Below, piece by piece: positions 56,867 through 63,988 of a stretch of DNA of 64,000 nucleotides. The position numbers were made by a program, and so were the translations under genes. Source of the stretch: a virus; the IMG/VR virus record IMGVR_UViG_3300047558_000137, positions 124,001 through 188,000 of that record; one strand, 5' to 3'. The notes under the pieces are model-generated. The model saw nothing but the letters and a program-made list of their open reading frames with translations. It made no database searches and was not told the origin of the DNA. The first letter of the stretch is position 1, and each line of letters begins with the position of its first letter.

Positions 56867-57181
56867 TTAAGTATTACTTTTGCCCGCTTCTTTTAGCGTA
56901 TCAAACAGCATGAGCTTTTCATGTGCCGCTTTGATTGTATCAAAACGATCCTGCAGGTTTACAATTGATTTGCCAACCGAATGTAATTGATTTACATCAA
57001 GTGAGCGCAGAGCATCTAGTGTAGAGTAGGCTGCGGCCAGATCAATTTCTGCGCCAACCATAGCGTATTCTTTACGCCACTCATTGTCGTAACTGCTAGA
57101 GTAGCCGCGTAGGCGAACAATTTCTGCTTCAGTTACTTCGCACATACGGCGCCCATGGCCCATGTCTGCAATAATTTTCAT
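56867..57181 (-). CDS. conserved phage protein (104 aa)
   Basis: 'MKIIADMGHGRRMCEVTEAEIVRL' and 'EIDLAAAYSTLDALRSLDV' match a known phage hypothetical family. Coupled to the HFGVEE gene upstream: its ribosome-binding site is the GGAGTTGAAG of that gene's tail. Confidence 0.65.
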   Translation of the reverse strand: MKIIADMGHGRRMCEVTEAEIVRLRGYSSSYDNEWRKEYAMVGAEIDLAAAYSTLDALRSLDVNQLHSVGKSIVNLQDRFDTIKAAHEKLMLFDTLKEAGKSNT

Positions 57182-57384
57182 TCTTCAACTCCAAAATGTT
57201 CTCTAACAGACCCACCAGGATCAACTCCTCCCCTGTCTGCTTGGTTAGCGCAGACTTGGATTATCATTATCGCAAAGTCATACAATGACTTTCGGTCAGT
57301 TTCAAACAAGCCAGTGCTGGCATCGTATTGCAGTCCTGGCACCATTCTAATGTAGTCATTGATACGGTGTATATTTTCGTTCAT
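57178..57384 (-). CDS. MNERI/HFGVEE-family protein (68 aa)
   Basis: 'YDFAIMIIQVCANQADRGG' and 'REHFGVEE'. GGAGTTGAAGAATGA at the end feeds the 56867 gene. Confidence 0.65.
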   Translation of the reverse strand: MNENIHRINDYIRMVPGLQYDASTGLFETDRKSLYDFAIMIIQVCANQADRGGVDPGGSVREHFGVEE

Positions 57385-57387
57385 TCT

Positions 57388-57636
57388 TCAACTCCTTGGA
57401 TATCGAGTAAATCCAAAATTCTTCAAAACTTCTCGGGTAACATCAATCTCGGGATCAATGCCTTGTGTTTGATATGCCCGTGTTAGACGGCCAAATTCAG
57501 CAACTTGATCTAATGTATCACGCACAATCAACTCGGCGAACTTTTCTTTGTCAAACGAGTAATATACTGTTTCATCAACACCAATTGAGTCTACATAAGT
57601 GCATGACTCAATAAGCTGTTCAATTCGTTTGTTCAT
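57388..57636 (-). CDS. MNERI-family protein with altered C-terminus (82 aa)
   Basis: 'MNKRIEQLIESCTY', 'FAELIVRDTLDQV', 'LKNFGFTRYPRS'. The terminal AGG AGT TGA gives AAGGAGTTGAAGAATGA: the same DNA as the usual HFGVEE end but in another frame, so the stop comes earlier and the ribosome-binding site is kept. Confidence 0.65.
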   Translation of the reverse strand: MNKRIEQLIESCTYVDSIGVDETVYYSFDKEKFAELIVRDTLDQVAEFGRLTRAYQTQGIDPEIDVTREVLKNFGFTRYPRS

Positions 57637-57857
57637 GGTACCCTCACAAAATCAACATTTTCCACAGCATCGGTAGCAAACACTCCACTTTGATTGCGAC
57701 TGCCGACGACACCATGCGTACTCAGGTAGTATTGGTTATTTGGCATTAGTGATGCATAGATTTCGTCACCTGATTTCACGCCTTCTCCGGCAAACTTTCG
57801 TAATGCCTTTGCTTTAAAAACAACAAGAAGGTCGGGATTACTGTTTCGTATAATCAT
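57633..57857 (-). CDS. hypothetical protein in MNERI array (74 aa)
   Basis: Beta-rich ('NPDLLVVFKAKALRKFAGEG', 'GVFATDAVENVDFVRV'); not a family member. ATG overlaps the upstream stop (ATGA) using the GGAGTTGAAG site. Confidence 0.55.
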   Translation of the reverse strand: MIIRNSNPDLLVVFKAKALRKFAGEGVKSGDEIYASLMPNNQYYLSTHGVVGSRNQSGVFATDAVENVDFVRVP

Positions 57858-58069
57858 TCTTCAACTCCAAACTGTTCTTTTAATTCTGCGAGAGCATCTT
57901 CTGCCAGGTTATCATCTTCTATGAACGGAGATATTGTAGTCCAACAATCACGAATAATCAACTCGGCGAACTTTTCAGCAAAAAGCATTGTCAGTTTCAT
58001 TTCACCGAATTTCCCACCAAATACTTGTTCGCAGGACTGTTCAGCAAGTAGTTTAATTCGTTCGTTCAT
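57854..58069 (-). CDS. MNERI/HFGVEE-family protein (71 aa)
   Basis: 'MNERIKLLAEQSCEQ', 'FAELIIRDCWTTI', 'ALAELKEQFGVEE'. Standard GGAGTTGAAGAATGA tail. Confidence 0.7.
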   Translation of the reverse strand: MNERIKLLAEQSCEQVFGGKFGEMKLTMLFAEKFAELIIRDCWTTISPFIEDDNLAEDALAELKEQFGVEE

Positions 58070-58236
58070 TCTTCAATACTGAAATGTTTCTTAATCGTAG
58101 CCAATTGTAGTATAGCCTTCTTATCCCAAGGGTTTCGTTTTACTTTGTCCTCAAAATAACGAATGTCATCCACTGTAGCATGTTCTGGGACAGTGTTCAT
58201 ATCAACGTCTGTAGTAAGTTTATATTCTTCGTTCAT
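58066..58236 (-). CDS. diverged MNERI-family protein (56 aa)
   Basis: MNEEYKLTTDVDM... lacks the FAELI segment; ends 'IKKHFSIEE'. The GGAG has changed to CAGTATTG so coupling may be weaker. Not in a longer frame. Confidence 0.55.
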   Translation of the reverse strand: MNEEYKLTTDVDMNTVPEHATVDDIRYFEDKVKRNPWDKKAILQLATIKKHFSIEE

Positions 58237-58433
58237 TCTTCAACTCCGAAATGTTCTTTGTATCGGTTTAGCATCCGTTCAAAGGCGTTGAACGCCAACT
58301 CTTGTTTGTTCAGTTCGATGCATTCCTTGATAATCAACTCGGCAAATTTTTCAAAATTGAATCCGATTTCGCCACAGTCACAAATAGTTCGACCTTCGCA
58401 TTGGTCGGCAAGTTCTAAGATTCGTTCGTTCAT
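58233..58433 (-). CDS. MNERI/HFGVEE-family protein (66 aa); family description
   Basis: Representative of about nine tandem small paralogues between 54.4 and 59.7 kb. Pattern: N-terminal 'MNERILELADQC' helix, variable centre, 'FEKFAELIIKECIEL' helix, variable linker and C-terminal 'YKEHFGVEE'. I recognise this layout from hypothetical proteins of many phages but know no function. The last codons GGA GTT GAA GAA TGA contain GGAG 7 nt before the next ATG, with ATGA overlap. Confidence 0.7.
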   Translation of the reverse strand: MNERILELADQCEGRTICDCGEIGFNFEKFAELIIKECIELNKQELAFNAFERMLNRYKEHFGVEE

Positions 58434-58675
58434 TCTTCAACTCCGAAATGTTCTTCAATCTCGTTTATAATCTCCTGGTACGGAGTAGCCCTGCGGCACA
58501 TTTTCGCACCCATACCTGTTTGATCGTCATACACTTTATCTACAATGTCAATACATTCACGCACAATCAACTCGGCAAACTTTTCAATATCTTCAGCATG
58601 CCAAGGCCCAACTATATAGAATTTAGCAAAGTCTGGGTTGGCCTGTTCAGCAAGTAGTTTAATTCGTTTGTTCAT
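58430..58675 (-). CDS. MNERI/HFGVEE-family protein (81 aa)
   Basis: Two adjacent ATGs; the second (58675) gives MNKRIKLLAEQANP. 'FAELIVRECIDIV', 'EIEEHFGVEE'. Standard tail. Confidence 0.7.
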   Translation of the reverse strand: MNKRIKLLAEQANPDFAKFYIVGPWHAEDIEKFAELIVRECIDIVDKVYDDQTGMGAKMCRRATPYQEIINEIEEHFGVEE

Positions 58676-58878
58676 CATTCAACTCCGAAATGTTCGTTCA
58701 AAACCATTGCCCAATCCAAGTCACTGCGTCCAATAAACTCAGGAGAGTTAAGATATTGACCACATTCCTGCACAATCAATTCGGCAAACTTTTCCATAAA
58801 CTTTGTCTGCCCCGCCCAAGAAGGATCGGGTTCGAGTTTGGCTGCTTGGTCCCAAAGTTGTCGAATTCGTTCGTTCAT
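58675..58878 (-). CDS. MNERI/HFGVE-family protein (67 aa)
   Basis: 'MNERIRQLWDQAAKLEP', 'FAELIVQECGQYL', 'VLNEHFGVE'. Tail GGAGTTGAATGATGA gives two possible starts for the next gene. Confidence 0.7.
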   Translation of the reverse strand: MNERIRQLWDQAAKLEPDPSWAGQTKFMEKFAELIVQECGQYLNSPEFIGRSDLDWAMVLNEHFGVE

Positions 58879-59081
58879 TAATATTTCCTTAATTGCTTAA
58901 GACCGATTACACCACAATGATCACATTTTCGTGCCTGGTAATCAATATCGTACCCGCCTTCTCTGCGATGCATAGGTTTAGACCACTTAGTCCACTTATG
59001 TAATCCTAGCCAACACCATCGCCCCGTGGCTAGGAGCTCTTCGTCCTTTAGGAGACGAAAGGTGTTTTCGGCTTCGTTCAC
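58878..59081 (-). CDS. zinc-finger-like protein, MNEA start (67 aa)
   Basis: GTG start 59081. 'GRWCWLGLHKWTKWSKP' and 'YQARKCDHCGVIGLKQ' form a pattern of conserved phage zinc proteins. Confidence 0.6.
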   Translation of the reverse strand: MNEAENTFRLLKDEELLATGRWCWLGLHKWTKWSKPMHRREGGYDIDYQARKCDHCGVIGLKQLRKY

Positions 59082-59365
59082 GATGCATTACCTGCACTAT
59101 CATAGTTGTAGAAGCGACCCGCTTCATCATTCCAATGGCGTGTGTCGTAGTACTGTGCTGATACAGTATATCCTAGTAGGCCAAGTTCCAAGTTCATGCC
59201 AGCGTGATCTTGTCTAATAGCCCATCTAAACGATAAGCTAATAATTGTAGTATCACGATAGACTTCAAATTCTACAGCCTTCTTGCCAAGAACTGCACTG
59301 CGGTTGTAGATATTGTCCCAACGATCACTAAATGGATTGCTTAAATTAAAACTAAAATTAATCAT
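59078..59365 (-). CDS. conserved phage protein (95 aa)
   Basis: 'FNLSNPFSDRWDNIYNRSAVLG' and 'DHAGMNLELGLLGYTVSAQYYDTRHW' are recognisable in a phage hypothetical family. Its start uses the GGAGTTGAAAAATG site inside the frameshifted tail of 59358. Confidence 0.65.
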   Translation of the reverse strand: MINFSFNLSNPFSDRWDNIYNRSAVLGKKAVEFEVYRDTTIISLSFRWAIRQDHAGMNLELGLLGYTVSAQYYDTRHWNDEAGRFYNYDSAGNAS

Positions 59366-59702
59366 TTTTCAACTCCGAAATGTTTTCTTCATACCACTTA
59401 TCAGTTTGTTCCTGGATAAGTTCTTCCAATGCAATAACACTATTGACCCCGCACTCAACAACGCCTTCTTCACGCTCAGTGCGAACCTTGAGTTGTGGGT
59501 GAAATGGATTTGTTCGCCCTTCAACGGTTGAATCCCGAACAGGAATATACTGACTGCGAACACGCTCAATACATTCCCGAATAATCAACTCAGCGAACCT
59601 TTCGTTGTATAGTTGGTCAAACTCTTTGTCACCACGTTTACTGCCAGACAAGACAGTATCACGAAATGCCTGTTCAGCAAGTTTTTTAATTTGTTCGTTC
59701 AT
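59358..59702 (-). CDS. MNERI-family protein with frameshifted C-terminus (114 aa)
   Basis: ATG 59702 with AGGAG. 'MNEQIKKLAEQAFRD', 'FAELIIRECIERV'. The tail AAC ATT TCG GAG TTG AAA AAT GAT TAA reads NISELKND, but a +1 shift gives CAT TTC GGA GTT GAA AAA TGA, i.e. HFGVEK. DNA is conserved while the reading frame is not. Confidence 0.7.
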   Translation of the reverse strand: MNEQIKKLAEQAFRDTVLSGSKRGDKEFDQLYNERFAELIIRECIERVRSQYIPVRDSTVEGRTNPFHPQLKVRTEREEGVVECGVNSVIALEELIQEQTDKWYEENISELKND

Positions 59703-60034
59703 GCTTTCTCCTGTAAGATTTCCCATACATGCGCTTTTTCAATTCGATCAGCGTACTCTGTTCTACATCCGTCAACATCTTTAAGCCAACGATGAACTGA
59801 TGATGTGCTACCCCATGCAGCACTAGGAATAGCGTGTCCAAGAAACTTGACAATATCTATTAGTGCTTCTCGATTAATATGATCGGCGCTCCAAGCCGCA
59901 CCTGCTAGGTCATTAGACAATACTGACGTAAGAAACCTTCCGGGCTCGTAGCCGCGTAACAGATAATCTTCTAGTGCCCGTGCTGTGTGCTCAGGAACAC
60001 CAGTGCCATCGTATTTGAGAAGTAGTTTTGACAT
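59699..60034 (-). CDS. hypothetical phage protein (111 aa), leaderless promoter
   Basis: MSKLLLKYDGTGVPEHTARALEDYLLRGYEPG... 'FLTSVLSNDLAGAAWSADHIN' helical. TGCTATAAT 6 nt before ATG, no ribosome-binding site. Confidence 0.6.
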   Translation of the reverse strand: MSKLLLKYDGTGVPEHTARALEDYLLRGYEPGRFLTSVLSNDLAGAAWSADHINREALIDIVKFLGHAIPSAAWGSTSSVHRWLKDVDGCRTEYADRIEKAHVWEILQEKA

Positions 60035-60040
60035 GTGCTA

Positions 60041-60046
60041 ATTATA
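60041..60046 (-). promoter_or_regulatory. extended -10 promoter, predicted leaderless
   Basis: TGCTATAAT-TAGCAC-ATG 60034 on the minus strand. Confidence 0.65.
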
Positions 60047-60079
60047 GCACAGATTGGATTTTATTCTAGGTAATACTTT

Positions 60080-61186
60080 TTACTTACCCAAACAGTAATG
60101 CTTACTGAATACACCCTTGGTACGCAATAACTGGTTTGGCGATACTGCCACAAACGCATTTAGGTACTCTAAGAATGGTTTATCGGATGCAAGATTGTAA
60201 ATTCCCTTGATGTAATTTAATGCCAACGGATCGTGGCTTTTAAATTTCTCTTGCAGTACTGGCTCAGCAGTAGACAGATCTGTGTTATCTACTATTCCAT
60301 TGGAATCTAATGAAATTGACAATATCTTAGTGTGTACTTGTTTCTGTAATGCACTAACGCCGGGTGTTAATTCATCGTGGCGTCCACACGAACGAGCAAA
60401 TCCCCTGTGCCCAGAAACACCTTCAGGGAATAGGTGTTCAGCTTCTGTGCCTTCATATAATTCAACTGGCAACTTAGACACAGCCTGTTTTAATAAATGG
60501 CTTTGTTTAAGTAAAATTTTGGGTTCTAAAAAGAAACATTCTAATCTGTTGTCAGCACCAAATACCTGTCGCATTGGTAAGTCTTTTTGTCTAGACCACC
60601 ACAGACCATTTTTGTATATTAGGAATGGTTTTTCATGTCCCGAAATCATTGCCCAATTTCGGCCATTATATTTTTGTTCGCATTGAATATTAGCAACAGG
60701 GTCAGTTACACAATTAGTAAATGTTCTAATGTCTCCGAGATTTTTGTAAACCCAGTCTTCACTGTCGATAAACTGTTCTCTAATACTGCTATCTAATTTG
60801 TCAACAAATGATAACTTAGTCGTTTTATCCCAATGATTATTAATTAGCCAATTAAATTGAGATGCTGGCATATATTTGAGATCGGCATTGCCAACACATA
60901 TAATTTCATCTATGTGAATTTTGTTTCTAGCAAATACATTATAAATTGTTTGGCTATCAGTGCCGCCGGACCAATAGAATACTAGTATGTCATACTTGTC
61001 CCTGATCCTACGTGCATGTTGATCCATCAATTCTTCAATTGATTCAGTTGGATTAACGGTCCAATCTAATTTGTCGTACTCGGCGGTATTGCAATAGAAT
61101 TGTACAGGTGCACCGCTTAGATAACTTTCGTATTGGGCCAGATATATATTATGGAAACGTTTTCCATTTACTATATAGTAGTACAT
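60080..61186 (-). CDS. PP-loop superfamily protein C
   Basis: A 368-residue paralogue of 851 and 5437. SGGTDS at residues 73-78 after 'YDILVFYW'; 'NWAMISGHEKPFLIYKNG' and 'FFLEPKILLKQSHLLKQAV' correspond to conserved segments of the other two. Coupled to a Bug gene (TAATG). Function unknown. Confidence 0.75.
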   Translation of the reverse strand: MYYYIVNGKRFHNIYLAQYESYLSGAPVQFYCNTAEYDKLDWTVNPTESIEELMDQHARRIRDKYDILVFYWSGGTDSQTIYNVFARNKIHIDEIICVGNADLKYMPASQFNWLINNHWDKTTKLSFVDKLDSSIREQFIDSEDWVYKNLGDIRTFTNCVTDPVANIQCEQKYNGRNWAMISGHEKPFLIYKNGLWWSRQKDLPMRQVFGADNRLECFFLEPKILLKQSHLLKQAVSKLPVELYEGTEAEHLFPEGVSGHRGFARSCGRHDELTPGVSALQKQVHTKILSISLDSNGIVDNTDLSTAEPVLQEKFKSHDPLALNYIKGIYNLASDKPFLEYLNAFVAVSPNQLLRTKGVFSKHYCLGK

Positions 61187-62124
61187 TATTGTTTGATATT
61201 ATAGTCGCGAAACAGTTGCAAATAACTATTAGCAATTCTGTTTTGATCGCGCATTAGATCTGTCGGCGGTGTGCTGTTAGGGTCAATAATAAATGAACGT
61301 ACTAACTCCTGCTTAAATTCGCCTGCCATAAGGGTATGTATCTCTTTACGTAGACGTTGTACAACATCAGCCGGAGTTCCTGCAGGTGCCCAGACTCCAA
61401 ACCATTGGTCACGGCCAGCAAACTGTGGGTATCCTAAACTACGCAATGTTGGTACTCCGGGCAATTCACGATATGGCTGGTCTGCTACTACAGCAATAGC
61501 TCGTAGTTTGCCTGTCTGTACATGAGGTAACACAGCCTGAGGAACAGCAGTCATAAAGTCTAATTGACCACTTAACAAATCCTGTGTAGCCAATGGCTGT
61601 CCCTTATAAGGAACGTGCGTCATATTGGTGTTAGTAATTTGACTTAGCATAGCAGAGAATACGTGTTGAGCATTACCTGCGCCAGGCGAACCATAATTAA
61701 GAGTTCTTGTACGTGCAAGTTCAACTAACTGTCTAATATCCTGAATGCCTGAACTAGAATTTACTGCAACTACCATAGGTAACACTGTCCCAACATAGGC
61801 CACAGGAATTAAATCTGTTTTGTAGTCGTAAGGCGGATCAGTCATAAAGTGTGTGCTTATGGCCAATACTGCCACCGAGCTTAACAACAATGTGCGACCA
61901 TCTGGTGTGCTTTTTGCCACGTGTGCAGAACCAATTGTAGTGTTTGCACCTGGACGGTTTTCTACAATTACAGGACGTTCTGATGTGGACATATTTTTTG
62001 CTAGTAATCTAGCAATAGTATCATTACCGCCGCCGGGACTATATGGAACTACAATTTTAGTTTCGTTTGCATGAACACACAAAGAAATTGCCATAGAAGC
62101 AATTACAATTATTTTTTTAATCAT
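61186..62124 (-). CDS. Bug/TctC-type substrate-binding protein 3 (canonical)
   Basis: A 312-residue secreted protein with signal peptide MIKKIIVIASMAISLCVHA and canonical 'TKIVVPYSPGGGNDTIARLLA' and 'VIVENRPGANTTIGSAHVAKS', plus 'THVPYKGQPLATQDLLSGQLDFM'. The best-preserved Bug protein here. Lies just downstream of the tmRNA gene and next to a PP-loop gene. Confidence 0.9.
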   Translation of the reverse strand: MIKKIIVIASMAISLCVHANETKIVVPYSPGGGNDTIARLLAKNMSTSERPVIVENRPGANTTIGSAHVAKSTPDGRTLLLSSVAVLAISTHFMTDPPYDYKTDLIPVAYVGTVLPMVVAVNSSSGIQDIRQLVELARTRTLNYGSPGAGNAQHVFSAMLSQITNTNMTHVPYKGQPLATQDLLSGQLDFMTAVPQAVLPHVQTGKLRAIAVVADQPYRELPGVPTLRSLGYPQFAGRDQWFGVWAPAGTPADVVQRLRKEIHTLMAGEFKQELVRSFIIDPNSTPPTDLMRDQNRIANSYLQLFRDYNIKQ

Positions 62125-62146
62125 TGGATATATGTATTTGAATAGT

Positions 62147-62466
62147 GGTAGCTTATTCTGTTACGAGGAAAGCTACCGAAACCCTAGGCGGCGTTTAGGC
62201 TACCAATGCGAACTGTGAGTCGTTTGCGTTTACTTTTTTGCTTCTACGGCCGGGAAACCCCAACCCTAAGGGCTTTCACATTGCCCTGCTGTCCACTCTG
62301 TTACTCTTGACCCAATCGATCCTGTGTCAGGCCCATTATAAAACACACTAAGCACGACTACATTGCCAAAAAGACCTGGAAGTCAAAAACAATGTACATA
62401 ATGTGTTTTATGGTGGACCTGGGCGGCACTGCCCCGCCGTCTTGAATCCTTTTCTCTTTGCTTCAT
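62147..62466 (-). ncRNA. ssrA: permuted two-piece tmRNA (ssrA), tag ANDSQFALVA
   Basis: On the minus strand the acceptor piece comes first: T arm GGCGG-GGCAGTG-CCGCC, then CAGGTCC-A-CCA (62421-62411). A 76-nt intervening loop with pairing TAAAACACA/TGTGTTTTA and ACATTG/CAATGT follows. The coding piece starts GGGCCTG at 62334, which pairs with CAGGTCC, including the G3-U70 alanine identity pair. The tag reads GCA AAC GAC TCA CAG TTC GCA TTG GTA GCC TAA (62227-62195). The non-standard T loop is like that of two-piece tmRNAs. The 3' end at hairpin 62147-62177 is approximate. Confidence 0.9.
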
Positions 62467-62477
62467 ACAGCAATAAC

Positions 62478-62921
62478 TTAATACTCTTCTACTTTAACAA
62501 TCTTTGCGGCAGTTGTCAAATATTCCCACACACTTTCATTGTAGTGTGGCTTACCTGCCCAATAGTTTTCTGCCGCTGATTTAACTTCAGCACTGTCAAT
62601 TGCATGTCCGTCACCGATTAACATACTTACTTCACTGCCCCAGTTTAGATCGTGACGTTGCACAGGACCTTCTGGGACTACAGTAAATAACCAATCAGTT
62701 GCACCACCAGCTAAATCTACATCATCTGGATCGCTACACATAAAAACACTTTGCTTATGTGATAGCATGTTTTGTGGACGATACATTTCCAATGGACGAT
62801 AAAAGTCCGTATGCCCCCAATTGGCCTCATAGTTGTTGCGTGGGGTTAGAACTGTACCTACTGGTAATTCTGTGGAACTGCCGTGGTAAAATGTTGGACT
62901 AGTAATCTCTGTAATACGCAT
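62478..62921 (-). CDS. possible ADP-ribosyltransferase-like phage protein (147 aa)
   Basis: 'TFYHGSSTELPVGTVLTPRNNY' resembles the YHGT...L.vGd.L.P start of Arr-type ADP-ribosyltransferases; 'VFMCSDPDDVDLAGGATDWLF' and 'GPVQRHDLNWGSEV' could be the following strands. Assignment is tentative. TATAAA lies 6 nt before ATG, no ribosome-binding site. Confidence 0.5.
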   Translation of the reverse strand: MRITEITSPTFYHGSSTELPVGTVLTPRNNYEANWGHTDFYRPLEMYRPQNMLSHKQSVFMCSDPDDVDLAGGATDWLFTVVPEGPVQRHDLNWGSEVSMLIGDGHAIDSAEVKSAAENYWAGKPHYNESVWEYLTTAAKIVKVEEY

Positions 62922-62933
62922 TTTATATTTATA
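62922..62933 (-). promoter_or_regulatory. TATAAATA-like -10, 6 nt before ATG
   Basis: TATAAATATAAA-ATG 62921. Can be read as sigma-70 TATAAA or T4-late TATAAATA; either predicts a leaderless or near-leaderless mRNA. Confidence 0.45.
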
Positions 62934-63027
62934 TCCAAGTTGGTCAACAATCTGACTTGACAGATAGTAGGCTCAACCAACCTAGTGTTCCGGGCTCATT
63001 TCGTGTCTTCTTGGATACAAATAGGTT

Positions 63028-63045
63028 GCCCTACCGAAGTAGGGC
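63028..63045 (-). terminator. stable UUCG hairpin after 63075 gene
   Basis: GCCCTAC-TTCG-GTAGGGC on the minus strand; no U-tract follows, so it may instead be a processing or stability element. Confidence 0.45.
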
Positions 63046-63074
63046 TACCACATTAACTAAGGAGAAATCCGCAA

Positions 63075-63398
63075 TTAAGCGGCTGCTTTTTCTGCGGCAC
63101 GAGCTTGGATAGACTCCATGCTAGGCTTAACAGCCTTGGCCTTAACAGTTGCCACAGCATTATACTTGGCATCTGCTGTGTCAATGGCTTCTTTGTATGC
63201 GGCATTAGAATACAAGTCAGTTGTTTTGAGATGGCTAACCAACTCAGCTTTGGTCATGGCCTTGGGCAACTCAAACAGTTGCACATCTGTGTCTGTCTTT
63301 GCCAAGATCTTGACACGGGTCATGTCGGTTGCAAAGCGAACTTTGTAACCAGATTTGCACTTACTAACACCACCAACTTTAAAAAGTTTATCAGTCAT
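63075..63398 (-). CDS. conserved phage protein (107 aa)
   Basis: 'LFKVGGVSKCKSGYKVRFATDMTRVKIL', 'AAYKEAIDTADAKYNAVATV' and 'SMESIQARAAEKAAA' are recognisable in phage proteins of this type. Basic N-terminal beta region, helical tail. Own consensus promoter. Confidence 0.7.
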   Translation of the reverse strand: MTDKLFKVGGVSKCKSGYKVRFATDMTRVKILAKTDTDVQLFELPKAMTKAELVSHLKTTDLYSNAAYKEAIDTADAKYNAVATVKAKAVKPSMESIQARAAEKAAA

Positions 63399-63429
63399 AA
63401 TTTACTCCATAAAAAGACTGTTGTTGAAA

Positions 63430-63482
63430 TGTCCACACACTGGACATATTCAAATTGTAGTTGAAACCGAATTTAGCGTCAA
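63430..63482 (-). promoter_or_regulatory. sigma-70 promoter plus leader hairpin
   Basis: TTGACG, 17-nt spacer, TACAAT (63454-63482), followed by TGTCCA-GTGTG-TGGACA (63430-63446) and GGAG before ATG 63398. Confidence 0.7.
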
Positions 63483-63509
63483 CCACAATTTGAACCTTGT
63501 TTGCCCATT

Positions 63510-63638
63510 TTACTGGGCCAATTCCTTGCTGTGCTCTTTAACAGCACCAATACCGTTGTCCAGAATTCGAGCAACACCGCTAAAGCCGACTGTGGCTACA
63601 ACGATGCCCAAAATGAATCCAATTAGAATGTTACGCAT
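63510..63638 (-). CDS. 42-aa small membrane protein
   Basis: ATG 63638 to TAA 63510: MRNILIGFILGIVVATVGFSG then 'ARILDNGIGAVKEHSKELAQ'. N-terminal hydrophobic segment, amphipathic tail; a recognisable small phage protein. Confidence 0.7.
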   Translation of the reverse strand: MRNILIGFILGIVVATVGFSGVARILDNGIGAVKEHSKELAQ

Positions 63639-63652
63639 TTTGGGCCTCTTGA

Positions 63653-63988
63653 TTAACGGGTAAGTTTGTACATTGTGCCTTTGGGAGTAACTTTACCCCA
63701 GACACCTTCTTTGGCCCAATCTGCTTCGAGCAGTTTGAGAGCTTGGCCATCTGTAATACGATAGCCAATTGCAACTTTTACATAGGCTGTTTTCTTGTCA
63801 TAGCTAACAGGGTAAATAGTTCCTTCAATAACCTCGCCAAGTCCAATTTTGACTTTTTCCAAAAGGAGACTCTGTTTATCAGTATAAAGGCTACGATTAA
63901 CGCTGTTCTTCATACGACGGTCGAGCCATGCGCCGCCCTTGCGGGTAGGGGGTGCTTCGTTTGAAAAATTAGAAACAATAACTTGCAT
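63653..63988 (-). CDS. hypothetical phage protein (111 aa)
   Basis: 'VKIGLGEVIEGTIYPVSYDKKTAYVKVAIGY' is beta-rich and 'EADWAKEGVWGKVTPKGTMYKL' ends it. Ribosome-binding site AGGAG just before ATG 63988. Confidence 0.6.
   Translation of the reverse strand: MQVIVSNFSNEAPPTRKGGAWLDRRMKNSVNRSLYTDKQSLLLEKVKIGLGEVIEGTIYPVSYDKKTAYVKVAIGYRITDGQALKLLEADWAKEGVWGKVTPKGTMYKLTR

Noticed and set aside
62147-62466. Ordinary tRNA near the CCA at 62411
   Set aside because: No anticodon arm follows; instead the 5' acceptor strand lies downstream and a tag reading frame with TAA stop is present, as in permuted tmRNA.
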